Part shown: positions 13,901-61,697 of the stretch, one piece after another | Numbering within the stretch: the stretch's first letter is position 1 | Layout of the letters: every line of letters begins with the position of its first letter | DNA from: Ischnura elegans | Lineage: Eukaryota > Arthropoda > Insecta > Odonata > Coenagrionidae | Reading direction: 5' to 3' | Assembly (NCBI RefSeq): GCF_921293095.1 | Contig: NC_060259.1 | Location: forward strand, 21,273,812 to 21,337,811 | Length of the DNA: 64,000 nucleotides | The notes under the pieces: model-generated | What the model was told of the DNA's origin: nothing | The model's input: only the letters and a program-made list of their open reading frames with translations | The model's database searches: none | Position numbers and translations under genes: made by a program

Positions 13901-15636
13901 ATTTCGAATTTTTCTTACATCGGAAAGATATCGTGTTTATAGCAATAATATTCAATTCTGCAGTTCCATATTGCTTTTCTTTTTCCTTGGAAAGATATCG
14001 TGTCTCTAGCGATGAAATTCAATTCTGGAGTGTCATTTCTCATTTTTCTAAGGTGGTACTAAAATCGTGTTTCTAGCAATAAAATTCAATTGTGGAGTGT
14101 CATTTCGCATTTTTCTTACATAGCAGTGAAATCCTGTATCTAGCAATAAAATTCCATTCTGGAGTGTCATTTTGCATATTTCTTACCTCGCTCTGAAATC
14201 GTGTTTGTAGCAATAAAATTCAATTCTCGAGTGTCATTTCGCATTTTTTTTACATCGCACTCAAATCCTGTTCCTAGCAATAAAAATTAATTTTGCAGTG
14301 TTAATTCGCATTTTTCTAATCTCCGACTGAAGTCTTGTTTATGGCAATTAAATTCAATTCTGGAGTGTCATTTCGCATATTTCCTACCCCGCTCTGAAAT
14401 CGTGTTTCTAGCAGTTAAATTCAATGCTGGAGTTTTGCCTTTTTCTTGCATCGCACATAAATCCTTTTTATGGCAATAAAATGCAATCCTGGAGTGTCAT
14501 TTCGTATTTTTCTTACCTCGGACGGGAATCGTGTTTGTAATATATTTAAATTCAATTCTGCAATGTCATTTCGCATTTTTCTTACCTCGGACGGAAATAG
14601 TTTCTTGCAATAAAATTAAATTCTGAAATGTCAATTCGTATTTTTCTTACCTTGTACGGAAATCGTATTTATAGCAATAAAATTCAATTCTGGAGTGTCA
14701 TTTCGCATTTTTCTTACCTCCCTCTGAAATCCTATATCTAGCCATAAAATTTAATTCTTGAGTGTCATTTCGCATTTTTTTTTACCTCCGACGGAAATCG
14801 TGTTTATAGCAATAAAATTCAATTTTGGAGGTTTATTTCGCATTTTTCCTGCATCGCACTGAAATCCTGTTTCTAGCAATAAAAATTAATTTTGCAGTGT
14901 TATTTCGCATTTTTCTTGTCTCGTACTGAAGTCTTGTTTATAGCAATAAAATTCCATCCTGGAGTGTCATTTTGCATATTTCTTACCTCGCTCTGAAATC
15001 GTGTTTGTAGCAATAAAATTCAATTCTCGAGTGTCATTTCGCATTTTTCTTACATCGCACTCAAATCCTGTTCCTAGCAATAAAAATTAATTTTGCAGTG
15101 TTAATTCGCATTTTTCTAATCTCCGACTGAAGTCTTGTTTATAGCAATTAAATTCAATACTGGAGTGTCATTTTGCATTTTTCTTACATCGCACTGCAAT
15201 CCTGTTTCTAGCAATAAAGTTCAATCCTGGAGTGTCATTTAGCATTTTTCTTACCTCGCTCTGAAATCGTGTTTGTAGCAATAAAATTCAATTTTTGAGT
15301 GTCATTTCGCATTTTTCTTGCCTCGCACTGAAATCCTTTTTCTAGCAATAAAATTCGAATCTGGAGTGTAATTTCGCATTTTTCTTCCCTGGGACTGGAA
15401 TTGTGTTTATAACAATAAAATTCAAACCTGGAGTGTCATTTCGCATTTTTCTTACCTGGGACGGAAATCATGTTTGTAGCAATAAAATTCAATTCTGGAG
15501 TGTCTTTCTGCATTTTTCTTGCATCGCACTGAAATCCTGTTTGTAGCAAGAAAAATGAATTTTGCTGTGTTATTTCGCATTTTTCTTACCTGGTACTGAA
15601 ATCCTGTTTATAGCAATAAAATTCAATTACGGACCA
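10951..15636. repeat. 67-bp satellite array, right block (about 70 copies)
   Basis: This continues the same satellite after the Transib insertion. Units here more often carry ctcggacggaaatcgtg or ttagatgca-type variants than in the left block. Positions 14151-14362 and 14951-15162 are near-identical three-unit blocks about 800 bp apart, which shows block duplication of about 12 units. The array fades out at about 15636. No gene is seen. Confidence 0.96.
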
Positions 15637-15639
15637 AAT

Positions 15640-16700
15640 TTTTTATGAAAATAACCAACATGATGTGTAGGAAAATAAATATTCTTGCATAGATAATAGT
15701 TTTTGTCAGGAGAACATAAGATGCAAATTGATGGCACAGAATTGAGAATTCTTATACAAATTTAAGTTTTTATGCTAAACAATTGAGTACAAAATGATTT
15801 AACGAAAGCGAAAACAAATACAAAATGATGGTACCGATTCGTACATTCTTGTATATATTAGTTTTGTATGTGAATTACTGAAAAAATACAAATTGATGGC
15901 ACAGAATTGATAATCCTTGCACAGATGAAAGTAGAGGAGATGTGGAGATCAAAAAAGGCAAAACGATGATTCGAAAATGGAATTATTTTTACTGATGACA
16001 GTTTTTTTATAGAGAACAAAAATATGCTAAATGAACCTATGAGAATGGGTAATCTTCTATAAATCACGGTTTTTATGTGGTAAAGAAAAAATTGCAAAAT
16101 CTTGATATGAAAATGAATATTCTGGTAAGAAAAGTGGTTTTAATATAGGAATAAAATTTTTTTATATTTAATGGAAAAAAATGATTAATGGGAATTGAAT
16201 TAATTGAAATGAAATTTCTTTTCAATCATAGTTCTCTGTATAGCACTTATGATGCAAAATGATGTTACAAAAAAAATTTTTTTGTAAAAATCTCATTTTT
16301 TTAGTACTGAACAAAACATTTAAAATGATGGTATGGATGTGAAATATCTTTTACAATCAGTTTTTATTTTGAGAACAAAAAATGATGATATGGAATCGGA
16401 AAATTCTTGTACCGACAACAGTTGTTATGTGGAGGTAAACGCCCATAAGCATGTTGCAGAAAAATTCTTATGCAAATCCTAGTTTTTATGAGGAAAAAAA
16501 TTTAAATTTGATAGCATAGGTTTGAAAAGTAGATCACAGCTTTGACAGATGATAAAAAAATTCATTTTGATGGTATGGATATTAAATATCTTCTATAGAT
16601 AAGAGATTTTATTTAGAGAACAAATATATGCCAAATGACGGTATGAATTAATGTTCTTGTTCAAATCGGAGTTGTTATCTGGAGAACAAATCACGTCAAC
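15640..16700. repeat. Second degenerate tandem array, period about 60-74 bp
   Basis: About 15 poorly conserved units contain aaaatgatggtatgga, then aaaattcttgtac, then cagtttttatg and gagaacaaa. Anchor spacing is mostly 59-74 bases. The array starts where the 67-bp satellite ends. Its unit partly resembles the reverse complement of the satellite (gaattgaa, then ataa-ca-ttt, then ga-aa-aaaaatg), so it may be an old inverted relative. No coding sequence is seen. Confidence 0.75.
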
Positions 16701-19328
16701 ACCTCAAATGAAATCAAGAACAACATTAAATACTCTCCATTGCAAGCTTTAATTGAGAAACAGAAATATACAGTTTTACAAAATAGGTGAAGCTGGTTAC
16801 AATGCTTAAAACATAAACGCATCAAGGAGTCTACACTAGGATGTCTCCAATAAAACTGAAATAATATCAATTAAATTTGGAACAAATATACGTTTAACAC
16901 CTTAAAACATACATTTTTTTCATATGAAGACAAACCAGCACACTTAGTTTTTTTCACAATAACATTTACTTCCAGGAAAAGTAATTTTATGATTGACAGA
17001 TGATAGAATATAGTGAGAGGATAAGTGAAATCCAAGGGTTGCTTATGGACATTTGTTTCGCACCTTGTTTTAATCCTTCTCATGAAGTTTCCTCAATACT
17101 GGAAGCCAATAAATGAATGATGTTAAATATTTATAAAGCTTGGCCATTACCAAAAATGTAACTTTTCTCCGTGAAAAATCAGCCGAAATATCCACCCATA
17201 ACACTTGAAGAAGAGAATAGGGGATGCCTTGAAAATAGCCAGTTAATGCTCACACTAACTATAAACTATGTCCATAAGCTACATAAACTTGCCATTTGGC
17301 TGGTACTAACACTGGTATAAAAGTCAATTTGGGTATATAAAAATAACATGACTCATCTGCACCAAAACAAATTCTTAAAAAAATTAGAGCTTGGATCAAA
17401 CAGTCACTCAGGTCAAAAAAATACAGAAATTGAAAAAATATCATGTATCTGCAGGTGCTATGACAACAGAACACACATGGCCACAAACAAAGCTCATTAT
17501 CATAGCTCATTTCAACACTTGATGTTAAATAGAAGTTAACCATGAATCGCAAAACTCAGGACATCCTTTTATGACTTGATAAATAAAAGTTCCTTTGGCT
17601 ACCACATCATCTGGGAACACCTGGACGTTAGAAGTAGCAAAAGCAACAACACACGCATCCATATATTATTTACAAATACCTATGTACAACCAAATAATAA
17701 AAATAATGTTATCATTTAAACAAAAATTATAAATCAATGGTCTGTTGCTTAGAAAGATTTCGAGTAAAAATTTAAAATGCGAGAAATCTGATCAAAAAAA
17801 TCGGTGATGTCAAAGACAAGTTCTTCCGGCATCAGGAAAGAAACCAGATTCTTGAAAATAAGAGAAAAATCACACTGAATACAGTAATAAATTGAGTTTT
17901 GCATACAGATCACATTTGTACTCTTTAAATGGAATAGAAGATGATGGGTTTATGCACATAAAGTAAAACATACACTGAAATACATATACACATATTATTT
18001 CATTGTAACTATGATTCTTGAAACAGTGAATTCTAATCCATTTATTTCAGTCATGATTATAATCTATTGCATCAACAATTATAAAATCAGAGCATACACC
18101 ATTTTAAAATATGCACATCTGAATACACTAAACAAACATGGAATCTTCAGCACATGCATATGAGCGAATGACAGCAAATAATGAATTTGATTAAATGCAT
18201 ATTTTGGATCTGCAAATAGAAACATCCAAAAGCTTATATTCAAATAGGATTCCAAATTCTCATTTCAAATCATTAAAATACATAGTATAAAAGATGGAAA
18301 TCTGAAACAACTTATTGGTATAACACAGAGTATTATAACATTGTGACTATTTTCTCAACACTGTTACATTTCAGTCATAGTGGAAAGAAATACCAAGAAA
18401 CATAAATACATCAATTAACACAAATCTATGGAAAGACTACACATTAATTTTGCTTACAGCACATGTAACTTAATTTATTTGTAAAACATTTGGCAAGAGC
18501 AACATACAGCAATGTCTTAGACACACAGCTGCTCCAAACTAAGGAATAAGACATTTCCTTCCGCCACAACTCCGGCTGTGACTAGATCTACCATGGTATG
18601 AATTTTCAACTGGGGAAAAATGACTAAGAAACAAGGAAGTAGGTGACAACACCTAATTGACTATTGTTAAACACAAATAGAACATGCACAACAATACTGG
18701 TGCCCTCTATATTGTTCCCCAAGTCTAAAACACCATCACACTAAATTTTACAGGGGGAAGAAACACCACTTGGATCAAGTAGGCCGGTGATTGCAAGAAT
18801 TCATTACAAACCATACCGGCAAGTTTAGCTAAATATAGCTGCACAGTATATAATACGTAATCACACATTCTGTTAATGAAAGACTAAAAAATGTGTGCTC
18901 AACTTCATCTTGGCACAGAATCAAAATGCATCAGTAACCGAAGTCTTCTTCACTTGGTCATGAAAGCGGTATACAACAGCACATCCATGTACACCACATT
19001 AATTAAATTGAAGAAAAATCTCTCATTAATTATGCTCCTTCCTAGTAGATAAATCACATAACACTGCACCTGCGCTCACTCTTTTCGATCTTGGCAATGA
19101 GGGAATGGAACAAGTCTTCTGAAAATACAAAGTTCTAGAGTACAGGAAAGGAAAGTTCATCATTTACAGCCTGCAAAAGAACAGGGCTGAGCACACCCAG
19201 TTTATAAAAATTGCAAACCACATGTTTGTGTCTTTTAGCAAGAAACAATACACCCCTCCCCCTCTCCTCCTCCCATTTTCCAATGATCAATCTCAATGAA
19301 TCAACATTTGAGTTCAGGATCTATGAAC
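16701..19328. other. AT-rich stretch without gene; right part possibly 3' UTR
   Basis: I see no supported coding region on either strand. It lies downstream of the phosphatase stop codon at 19816 (minus strand). Several minus-strand AATAAA hexamers occur, for example near 18470 and 18040, and could end the transcript, but none is clearly better than the others. The longest open frames are under 100 residues and look random. Confidence 0.6.
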
Positions 19329-19760
19329 GTGAAAAATACATATTTCATCTTCAGTTAGTCAATAGTTAGTTACCAATACAGTAACTCTGAATCAATTAAT
19401 GGGAAAAATACAGCATCTCGTCACCAACTTTTCTATGATCAGTAATCATTATGGCAATTCTGTATGTCATTTGTGAAAAATACATTCATAATATCTTCAT
19501 TTTACTCTTGATCAATTATCAACATGACAATTTACTTCTATTACGGTGAAAAATATGTCTTTTCATACTCAATTTGTTACTGATCAGTCAATGTGGCAAT
19601 TCTGTATTCATTAGTTTGAAAAATATGTCTTCACATGCTTAGCTTGTCAACTATTAATTATCAATACTGGAATTTTTCAACTGTTAAAGTAAAACATATG
19701 TCTTCAAATCTTCAGACTGCTTAGGTCAATGGTGGAATGTGAAATCTGAATATCATATCA
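19329..19760. repeat. 72-bp tandem repeat, about 6 copies, just past the Ptp99A stop
   Basis: The motif gtgaaaaatatgtcttca (variants gggaaaaataca and tttgaaaaatatg) starts near 19329, 19401, 19473, 19546, 19616 and 19689, a spacing of 70-73 bases. Each unit also carries a gatcaat and a ggcaattctgtat block. It lies about 60-490 bases downstream of the stop codon, so it is probably transcribed as part of the 3' UTR. Confidence 0.8.
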
Positions 19761-19815
19761 AGAAACATATGTATCCTTGCATGTAAATCAATTATCATTT
19801 CATAAAGTGATTTCT

Positions 19816-55701
<35,886 letters not shown>

Positions 55702-56150
55702 CTCAGGTGGTTAGAGGAGAATATAATACTGAATCACTTTGGCGAAAAAATCTAGATTCCTCCATTGTAAACACTCGGTACATTTGTGCTGCAGGTTACA
55801 TTTTGCACTCAGGAGTTCACCATTTATAGAATTTGTTTCCTATAGCACTTCAAATTTCGTTGAATTAAAAACTCACACGCTATGCCTCACAAACAAATTC
55901 ACTCACTACATAAAAGAGCGAAGCAACAACACACATCCCAGCAGTAGCAGCCTCATCCCGGACTGCAGTGTTATAAACTAATTGAGGAGAGAAGTAAAAT
56001 CCCCTTCTCCAGAGGATGATATGCATGTGTTGATACGAGAGCCATCTCTCGGCAAGTTCCCCAACCTCTCTAGAGCAGCTGCGCCCGAGCGGCCAGAGCT
56101 GCGCCAAGGGCGTCTCGCATTATCTCGCTAGCCTCCCTCATCCCATACGA
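55702..56150 (-). promoter_or_regulatory. Likely 5' UTR and promoter of Ptp99A
   Basis: The stretch 56030-56110 is clearly richer in GC than its surroundings (ctgcgcccgagcggccagag) and lies 330-400 bases upstream of the chosen ATG. A strong donor (gtgagt at 55906-55901) and an acceptor directly before the ATG suggest a 5' UTR intron of about 200 bp. No clear TATA box is placed. The exact start of transcription cannot be told from sequence. Confidence 0.45.
55906..55956 (-). other. Upstream short frame with signal-peptide-like sequence
   Basis: ATG at 55956 opens 16 codons (MRLLLLGCVLLLRSFM) and then a stop. A good donor, gtgagt, follows two bases after the last ATG codon. If it is spliced to the acceptor at 55702 the junction reads TA|ATG, so the upstream frame would stop on a TAA that overlaps the main start codon. 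It could be a regulatory upstream frame or chance. Confidence 0.3.
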
Positions 56151-56394
56151 CCATGATCATGAACGCTTAGCAGGTTCTGTGATTTAGATAGACGACCTCT
56201 CTACATGATTTTATCCAGAGCCGTGAATGATTTATAAAAATTAAGGCACATTTTTTAAAAAAATCCTGAAAAATATTTCCATTCACACAAATAATTTTAA
56301 ATTTTTTTCTCATATTTCTAAATAAAAATTTAAAAAAATATGCTTGAGGCCTTGAATAAATTAATATTAAATTTAAACGAAGAACTGAAATAAT

Positions 56395-56575
56395 CGCTCG
56401 AATCATTCTGGTAAAAATATGTAGCCCCCACGCTAAACATGCTTTCCTTGCTGCTGTGCTAGACGGTAAGACAAAAAACCTATTTGCCGTCTCCGTAATA
56501 TTCTTATGATTTCTTTCAGCAGCTCTGCGATTTCGTTCTGTAACAATGTTGCCCGTGTCTCGTTTCTTCGGGGAT
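56395..56575 (-). repeat. Repeat segment shared with 57100-57195, coding-like
   Basis: Lies inside a 175-residue open frame (56167-56694, minus). The part RNHKNITETANRFFVLPSST then AARKACLA matches, at protein and DNA level, a plus-strand piece at 57100-57195 (RNRRNITETADRFFVLPSTV then AARKALLA). Several differences are synonymous third-position changes. The shared piece is about 90 bp and not recognised; the rest of the frame looks random. Confidence 0.5.
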
Positions 56576-56847
56576 AAGAAAGGAAAAAAGGATAGGAAAA
56601 TAAGGCTCAGATTTTGAATGAAACAGCATTTAAACGCCGAAACATTATATCCATCCAAAGTCGGTTGCGTACATATCATTCTAGAAGAAGGCAATGAATC
56701 ACCAAAACATCAATCAATCGATCTCAATTATTAATAACACCATTTCCCCTAAATTTGGATTCGTGTTTGAAAGCACTTCTCTCGTAAAAGTTGTATCGCT
56801 TAGAAACGCGCGTATTTCAAAATTCCATCTCTGTAGGCGCTTACCAA

Positions 56848-57228
56848 AATAGGCGGATAGGGGGGGGGAGGGGGGCACCAAGGCACGTGCCTCCCAAGCG
56901 CTTAAATAATAGACAAGACTTTTAAAACGGTTATCATTACATTCGTTTTATTTTGTGTATTACGGAGCCTCGATTATTAAATTCCATATTATTTTTATAT
57001 TTAACTTTTATATTAAAATGAAGAGAATATTTTTATAAAAGAGAGTTGTTGTATTTAACCTGAAATATGAGAAGACTGTTTGCCGGTCAGACCAATTTGC
57101 AGCCCAGAAATCGTAGGAATATTACAGAGACGGCAGATAGGTTTTTTGTCTTACCATCAACCGTTGCTGCAAGGAAAGCACTTTTAGCGTAGGGGCGACC
57201 CCCCAGAAAAATCCTGGATCCGCCCTTG
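56848..57228. mobile_element. hAT-type MITE
   Basis: The left end aataggcggataggggg and the right end, on the other strand, caagggcggatccaggattt are flanked by cttaccaa and attaccaa, an 8-bp duplication with one mismatch. 381 bp. The left part (tagacaagacttttaa, gtattacggagcctcgat) is shared with the element at 49945-50810. The right part carries the coding-like piece at 57100-57195. Confidence 0.78.
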
Positions 57229-58833
57229 ATTACCAATAGAAACGGAAGCGTAGGTTTTTTTTTTTAGTTTCAGATCCATAATACTTGCAATTTTAAAGGG
57301 ATGAAGAAGACATTTGAGCTACGATTTTCGCTCATTCAACTTTATCTATCCGCATTCTTGGAGGAAATCATGAAAAAATACCTCCTGGTTGCCGCCGTTC
57401 TAGGAATATATAAATATATTTAAAAAAGTCTATTTCACCCCTAGGTTTTGAAATACTCATGTCATTGAAATTTTTCGTGACTGAGTTTTCCAAATCAACA
57501 TCGGTCAGTTTTAAATTTAAAGTTAAATTTATTAGGTGGCCTCTTTTCTTCGTAATCACTTGTGACAAGTTCTGATCTCTCGAATTATACTACAAAATTA
57601 CATCTTCTTGATGTACTTATTGAGGCATTCCTGATTCATAACATCTTGCTGGACAAAATTTACTGTTGATTAACTGGTTTATCGACCATCAATTGCAGTA
57701 GCGTAAGTAGAGTAAGTCTTTGGGGAGGGCAAGATTAATGTGAGATTAAGTTAATTAATAAGAGCCAAATCACCCCATGATTTTTGTATGTAAAAAATGT
57801 GAAATTAAAATAATAAGGACGCACGATGGTATTAATAGATTGATCGAAAGTAAGTAATAGTAGTATGCCCCACGTCTTAGTCGACAAAGGCCATTTTCGT
57901 CGGCAGCCATGGAAGAGATTTTTCCTGCTAGGTTTTTTTTTCAAGTTCTATGGTGCATTTTGCTTCATTCTGATATAAAATTGGATAGGACGGGAGGCAG
58001 AGACTATACTCTAGGCTCAGCTGTAGAATGAGCAGAGGACGGAGGGGAAGAGGTTCCATTCTGCACTGGCTCAATATCATGCAGATGTGCTCCCTGGAAA
58101 TCTGCACGAGAAGTTGAGTTTCGATGGAAAAATGGGATATTTTGTAGATCCAGGGTAAACAATAGGTCCCAGTGCCCTGGCCAAAGTACAAGTGGTACCT
58201 ATATGTCTATGATCAGCTTCTTGTTTCCATTTTCATTCGACAATCCACATTATTCTCACTGTAAACAATCCTTTGGTGACCAAAAATCCTTATACAGCAA
58301 AATTTGAATATATAAACAACAATGAAACCGTAATACTGAAACAAAAATGGCGTAGCAAGTAAGCAAAAAATATATCAACTCGACAAAATCAAATACGACA
58401 ATATCAGGCTCAAAAACAGGATAACGAAATCATAAAAAATATGTGTTTGGATAGAAGGATTGGATTTTTGTAAATAAATTAGATTTACATGGTAAAAGGT
58501 CTAAAAATTCCCCCTTGCGACTTTGGATTACATCAAGTCAGTAAATTGCTGCTAGCAAACTAATAAATTTCTGGATGATGATACCTTTCAAGATTAAGTA
58601 AATTCGATCATGCATGGTAGAGTAATTGAATTCATAAATTATTTTGAGCTGCAATCACTTAATGATTCTCCATGAACGCCTTTGTTCTCGAAAATTACTA
58701 AATTATCACACATATTCCGATTCATGGGCATACTTATGCATAGCCCCATTTACGGATACGACTCATCGCATTATTTCTTCCACTTAAATTCCGCTTCTTC
58801 TTCACCGCGTGAGATCGACATAGCAATCAACAT
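57229..58833. other. Intergenic AT-rich stretch, no gene seen
   Basis: The longest open frames are under 90 residues with no recognisable domain. A weak MITE-like start (gcagtagcgtaagtagag) lies near 57696, but no matching end was found. Confidence 0.5.
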
Positions 58834-61403
58834 AGTAAGGTAAAACCACCAGTAGTTGACACTGCACTAGTAGTTGACACTTATAATAAAAAAATACAAT
58901 AACAAGAGGAATAAAGGTGCCAGATGATTAATATTTTTTTGTCTGTGTAGTGTAGCTCTCTAGTGGTGTGTATGTGAACTACTGTACCGCCATCTTTAAC
59001 AGCAGTCTAACCACAATCATCTGATGACAACAGCCCATGTTTTTCAATTGATTAATGTGATTTCGTTGTGGAGTTTGCTAAGAACAAGCTAAAAGGTAAG
59101 CATTGAAAATTTAAACACCAATTATAATTTTGATTAAGGAGATGTTTAATACTTTGTTTTAGACTCTAAAGTATACAAACAGTTTTCAAAATAACCTGTA
59201 AATAAAAAAAAAATGGCTTTTTGGCATCATGTCAACTACTGAAACTTTAGATGACATAGTATTGAGTGGTTGACACCGTGTGTCAACTACTCAGGAGTAA
59301 TATAATTTAATAATTCTGCTTTATTTGAGTGTTATTTAACTGCTTACATTGTTGAACTGTGTATTATAACCTCTAAAACATTTTCAAAGTATTGTATCCA
59401 ATAGTTGACAGGGGGTGTCAACTATTGGAGTTACAATGTGTCAACTTCTGAATTACTCCCTCTTTCATTTTCAGATGCCTCCAACAAAGGGAAATTTTAG
59501 AAATTATACTCAAGAGGTAATGGAAGCAGCTGTGGCATCATTCTCATTGCACTGTACCCAAATGCGACGCATCTCTTGCAACCGATGGATGTTTCGGTTT
59601 TCAGGACTCTTAAAGAGCACTGGAAGAAGAAAGTACATGAATGGAGGTTATCCAATTTGGAGGCTCCAGTCTTAAAGAAGAAAGAATTTCCAAAACTTTT
59701 GAAAGAAGTTATAGACAATGTGCTACAAGTGACTATCCTGGAAAATGGTTTTAGAAAATGTGGATTGTTTCCATGGAACCCAGAAGCTATCACTCTCCCA
59801 TTAAACATTGAAGGTGATAATCAAGTCACAAAAGCCAAAGAACGTGGACAATTTTTAAAAGAAGGACTTCGATTTCTCAATGAGAGTATTCCAGAAAGCA
59901 AGCTCAAAATATTTTGTAACAGGGATACAAATAAAGAGTTGGAGGAAAAAGATATTTCACTCTTTGAACTGTGGCAGAAGACAAAATTAGAACTGGAAAG
60001 TAATTTGTTAAATGCATCTGGTGCTACTAATGAGCCAGACAATCTAAGCATTGTGGATGGGGACCTGTCATCTGCAACACTCACTCCTAGTGCTATCGAT
60101 GAGTCCACTTATCATACCACTGATGATTACAATATGCCATCTGGAACGAACAACCTTACTTGTATCGATAAGCCTGCTAGAGATAGTATTAATCATACTG
60201 ATCTTTGTCAAGCTGGAACTTCTAAAGTATCTGCAGAAATCCCCAGCCCATTCAAAAGACACTTTTTTTTCCAGAAAGACAAGAATGAACCAAAACAAAA
60301 ACGATCAATGAAGGAGAAAATGCCTGCCATTGTCTCAGGACAGCTGTGTCAAGATTATTTTAGAAAGAAGTTGGCAAAAAAGGAAGAATTAGAAAAAAGA
60401 AAACTGGAACGTGCTGCCGAGAGACAAAGGAAAAAAGATGAAAAAGAAAGAGCGAAACAAGATAAAGTTCGGCAGCATAAGAAAAGGACTGCAAAGCGGG
60501 TGCTTCATTACAAAGACAGCTCTAACTCTGGCATAGAAGAGGTGCCATCAGACAGTGATTTTAAAGATGAGAGCGATGAGGAAAACATACATGAGAAAAA
60601 CCTAAAGAAACCAGTAGAGAGGAAAGTAGGGGAGTATGTAGTTTTTTCTTATGAAGAAGAGTTATTTCCGGGGGTTATAACTGATGTTTGTGAAACAGCT
60701 GCTACTATTACAGCTATGAAAAAATCTGGGAGACTCTGGAAATGGCCAGAAAAAGAGGATAAATTGGACTACGAATGGGAAACTGTATTATACCACATTG
60801 ACGAGCCTTTAAAAATGAGTACCACGAGAAATGTTTACTCAGTCCCGGAACTTGAATTTTTATGGGATTAACTTCTTGCATTCTGATAGCTTAGCACAAT
60901 TTATATTCATTTTTTTTAACTTAATTAACTAGAGAATGAGCCTAAGTTATGTAATACGTTAACATTCAATTTTTGTACTTTTCTACAACTTTTATCATTC
61001 ATTTCATCCCTGTATTCATACAAAGTAGGCAAAAATTCATTTATTAAACCTTTTCTCATTTAAAACATATGTAAACTACTAAAGAGTGTCAATAAATAAA
61101 GAGTGTATTGAAATAAAGAGTTTTATAAAGTATGTCAACTACTGAAAATAAAATGTGTCAACTACTAAATATTCTTGTTTTCGCTTGGTGTCAACTACTA
61201 GACCTGTGCCCGTTAACAAAAAAAAAAAAATAATAATTCACATTCATTTTATTAATGTTATTCTTGTGGCAGTACGATAGAGGAATACTTTGTACAGCTA
61301 TCAGTAACTTTAAGTTTCCCCTACAGTGAATTCGGTTTAAGTAATGTTAACAAACAGACATATAAATCCTTAAGGTGTCAACTACTGGTGGTTTTACCTT
61401 ACT
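58834..61403 (+). mobile_element. pogo/Tigger-type transposon with 29-bp perfect terminal repeats
   Basis: The left end agtaaggtaaaaccaccagt, continuing agttgacac, is matched without error by the reverse complement at the right end (29 bp). The 10-mer gtcaactact, or its reverse complement, and close variants occur about a dozen times in both orientations near both ends (58851, 58868, 59229, 59266, 59280, 59402-59438, 61135-61188, 61376), fitting transposase binding sites. A good donor (aaaag|gtaagc at 59096) and acceptor (ttttcag before ATG 59475) suggest an intron in the leader. The middle of the transposase is deleted. A clear target duplication is not seen. Confidence 0.85.
59528..60871 (+). 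pseudogene. Transposase C-terminal part (pogo-type DDE), internally deleted
   Basis: A short N-terminal remnant (MPPTKGNFRNYTQEVMEAAV, ATG 59475) lies in another frame. The long open frame then reads GIILIALYPNATHLLQPMDV and SVFRTLKEHWKKK, the block with the third catalytic Asp of pogo/Tigger transposases, followed by about 390 more residues to a stop at 60871. These include a Lys/Glu/Arg-rich coiled coil (around residues 240-300), an acidic Ser stretch (SDSDFKDESDEEN) and a C-terminal domain from GEYVVFSYEEELFPG with MKKSGRLWKWPEKEDKLDY. The helix-turn-helix and the first two catalytic Asp are gone, so it cannot act alone. The lack of stops means the deletion is recent or this part is kept. 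Confidence 0.8.
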
Positions 61404-61697
61404 TTAATGTTCGAGGGAGAAAATAATTCAGCAAAATACCTTTCTAATTTTATCGTTTCTATCGGACTTCCAGGAGTTGGCATTGGGAAACTTTTCCTGT
61501 AAATGTAATTTTATATCTATATGACCTGAAAATTTTGATAGCGTAAGTTTTAGAGGAGAAATGGGTCACGCAAGAAAGACAAAATACGGCCAGTTGAACA
61601 CAAGTGATGCACCGTCTAAAGTCTTCTTCGAGGTAGTCCACGCTCTTCCAGAGAAAAGATTGCGCCGCGATATTACTATTTCCCTCTCGTGCGGAGG

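Noticed and set aside
56167..56694. 175-residue minus-strand open frame as a gene
   Set aside because: Only a 30-residue piece has a relative, located in a MITE. The rest is low-complexity Phe/Leu/Ile/Lys-rich sequence with no start or splice context.
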